A stretch of DNA of 6,922 nucleotides from JAZRUF01 sp045652405 (GTDB taxonomy: Bacteria; Bacillota; Clostridia; Oscillospirales; JAAYXM01): contig JAZRUF010000117.1 in assembly GCA_045652405.1 (NCBI GenBank), positions 1 through 6,922 of the forward strand, given 5' to 3'. How positions within the stretch are numbered: the stretch's first letter is position 1; every line of letters begins with the position of its first letter. Below are positions 6,815 to 6,922 of this stretch, piece after piece. The notes under the pieces were generated by a model. It ran no database searches. It was given only the letters and a program-made list of their open reading frames with translations, and was not told the origin of the DNA. A program made the translations under genes and the position numbers.

Positions 6815-6922
6815 TTGTCACCAAACCTCCTGTCAGAGAGCTTGCTGCATAAAATGTCATAAAAGTTTTTATCTTTAACGCGAATAAGGCGCGTAACCAT
6901 CTCCGATTTTTTTATAACAACC
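6811..6922 (-). CDS. nadK: NAD kinase, C-terminal end only (cut by the window edge)
   Basis: NAD kinase makes NADP from NAD and ATP (or polyphosphate) in the cytoplasm. Only the last 36 residues and the TGA stop lie in the window. They read VVIKKSEMVTRLIRVKDK, then NFYDILCSKLSDRRFGDK. The pattern of a KS pair, a short hydrophobic strand, then FYDIL..KL and a basic tail matches the C-terminal end of bacterial NAD kinases. The position directly upstream of argR-recN fits the usual clostridial order. The substrate-binding and GGDGT motifs would lie beyond the right edge, so the call rests on the tail and the context. The stop overlaps the argR start by 4 bases. Confidence 0.8.
   Translation of the reverse strand, partial: VVIKKSEMVTRLIRVKDKNFYDILCSKLSDRRFGDK
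6826..6831 (-). promoter_or_regulatory. Shine-Dalgarno site for argR, inside the nadK 3' end
   Basis: AGGAGG on the minus strand is formed by the Arg-Arg codons near the end of nadK, 11 bases before the GTG start of argR. With the 4-base GTGA stop/start overlap this points to translational coupling of nadK and argR. Confidence 0.7.

Noticed and set aside
6840..6885. Possible ARG box in the A/T-rich sequence ahead of argR
   Set aside because: The sequence around TATGACATTTTATGC lacks the paired TGAAT/ATTCA half-sites and lies in nadK coding sequence.
1..6922. Mobile elements, CRISPR arrays, tRNA or rRNA genes
   Set aside because: The window is almost fully accounted for by six intact or edge-cut housekeeping genes. 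I saw no array of direct repeats, transposase motif or RNA gene, and no gap over 100 bases.

Overview
The window is an ordinary-looking stretch of chromosomal housekeeping DNA. It most likely comes from a low-to-moderate GC Gram-positive bacterium of the class Clostridia (Bacillota). The reasons are the nadK-argR-recN gene order, strong purine-rich Shine-Dalgarno sites (AGGAGG, AAAGGAGGTG, GAGGAGG), frequent GTG and TTG starts, and frequent ATA isoleucine codons. The class is an inference; no rRNA or other taxonomic marker is present.

All genes lie on the minus strand and are packed head to tail, so transcription runs from the right edge to the left. In that order they are: the last 36 codons of an NAD kinase (6811-6922, cut by the window edge); the arginine repressor ArgR (6362-6814); the SMC-like DNA-repair ATPase RecN (4645-6342); tyrosyl-tRNA synthetase TyrS (3408-4637); the DNA-uptake channel ComEC (1019-3319); and nearly all of the DNA polymerase III delta subunit HolA (1-1016, cut by the left edge just before its stop codon). 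Junctions are a 4-base overlap (nadK/argR), 19 bases (argR/recN), 7 bases (recN/tyrS), 88 bases (tyrS/comEC) and 2 bases (comEC/holA). The plus strand carries no convincing gene.

The layout looks like one transcription unit, or two separated at the hairpin-bearing tyrS-comEC gap. The Shine-Dalgarno sites of argR, tyrS and holA lie inside the last codons of the gene before them, which suggests translational coupling. By function the cluster joins NADP supply and arginine control with recombinational repair, tRNA charging, transforming-DNA import and clamp loading. Only recN, comEC and holA share an obvious theme (DNA metabolism).

The points worth a second look are contextual. recN is followed by tyrS-comEC-holA instead of the spoIVB-spo0A pair common after recN in spore formers. 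tyrS has no room for a T-box leader. Two minus-strand RNA hairpins sit at the borders of tyrS. I see no mobile element, CRISPR array, RNA gene or previously undescribed system.
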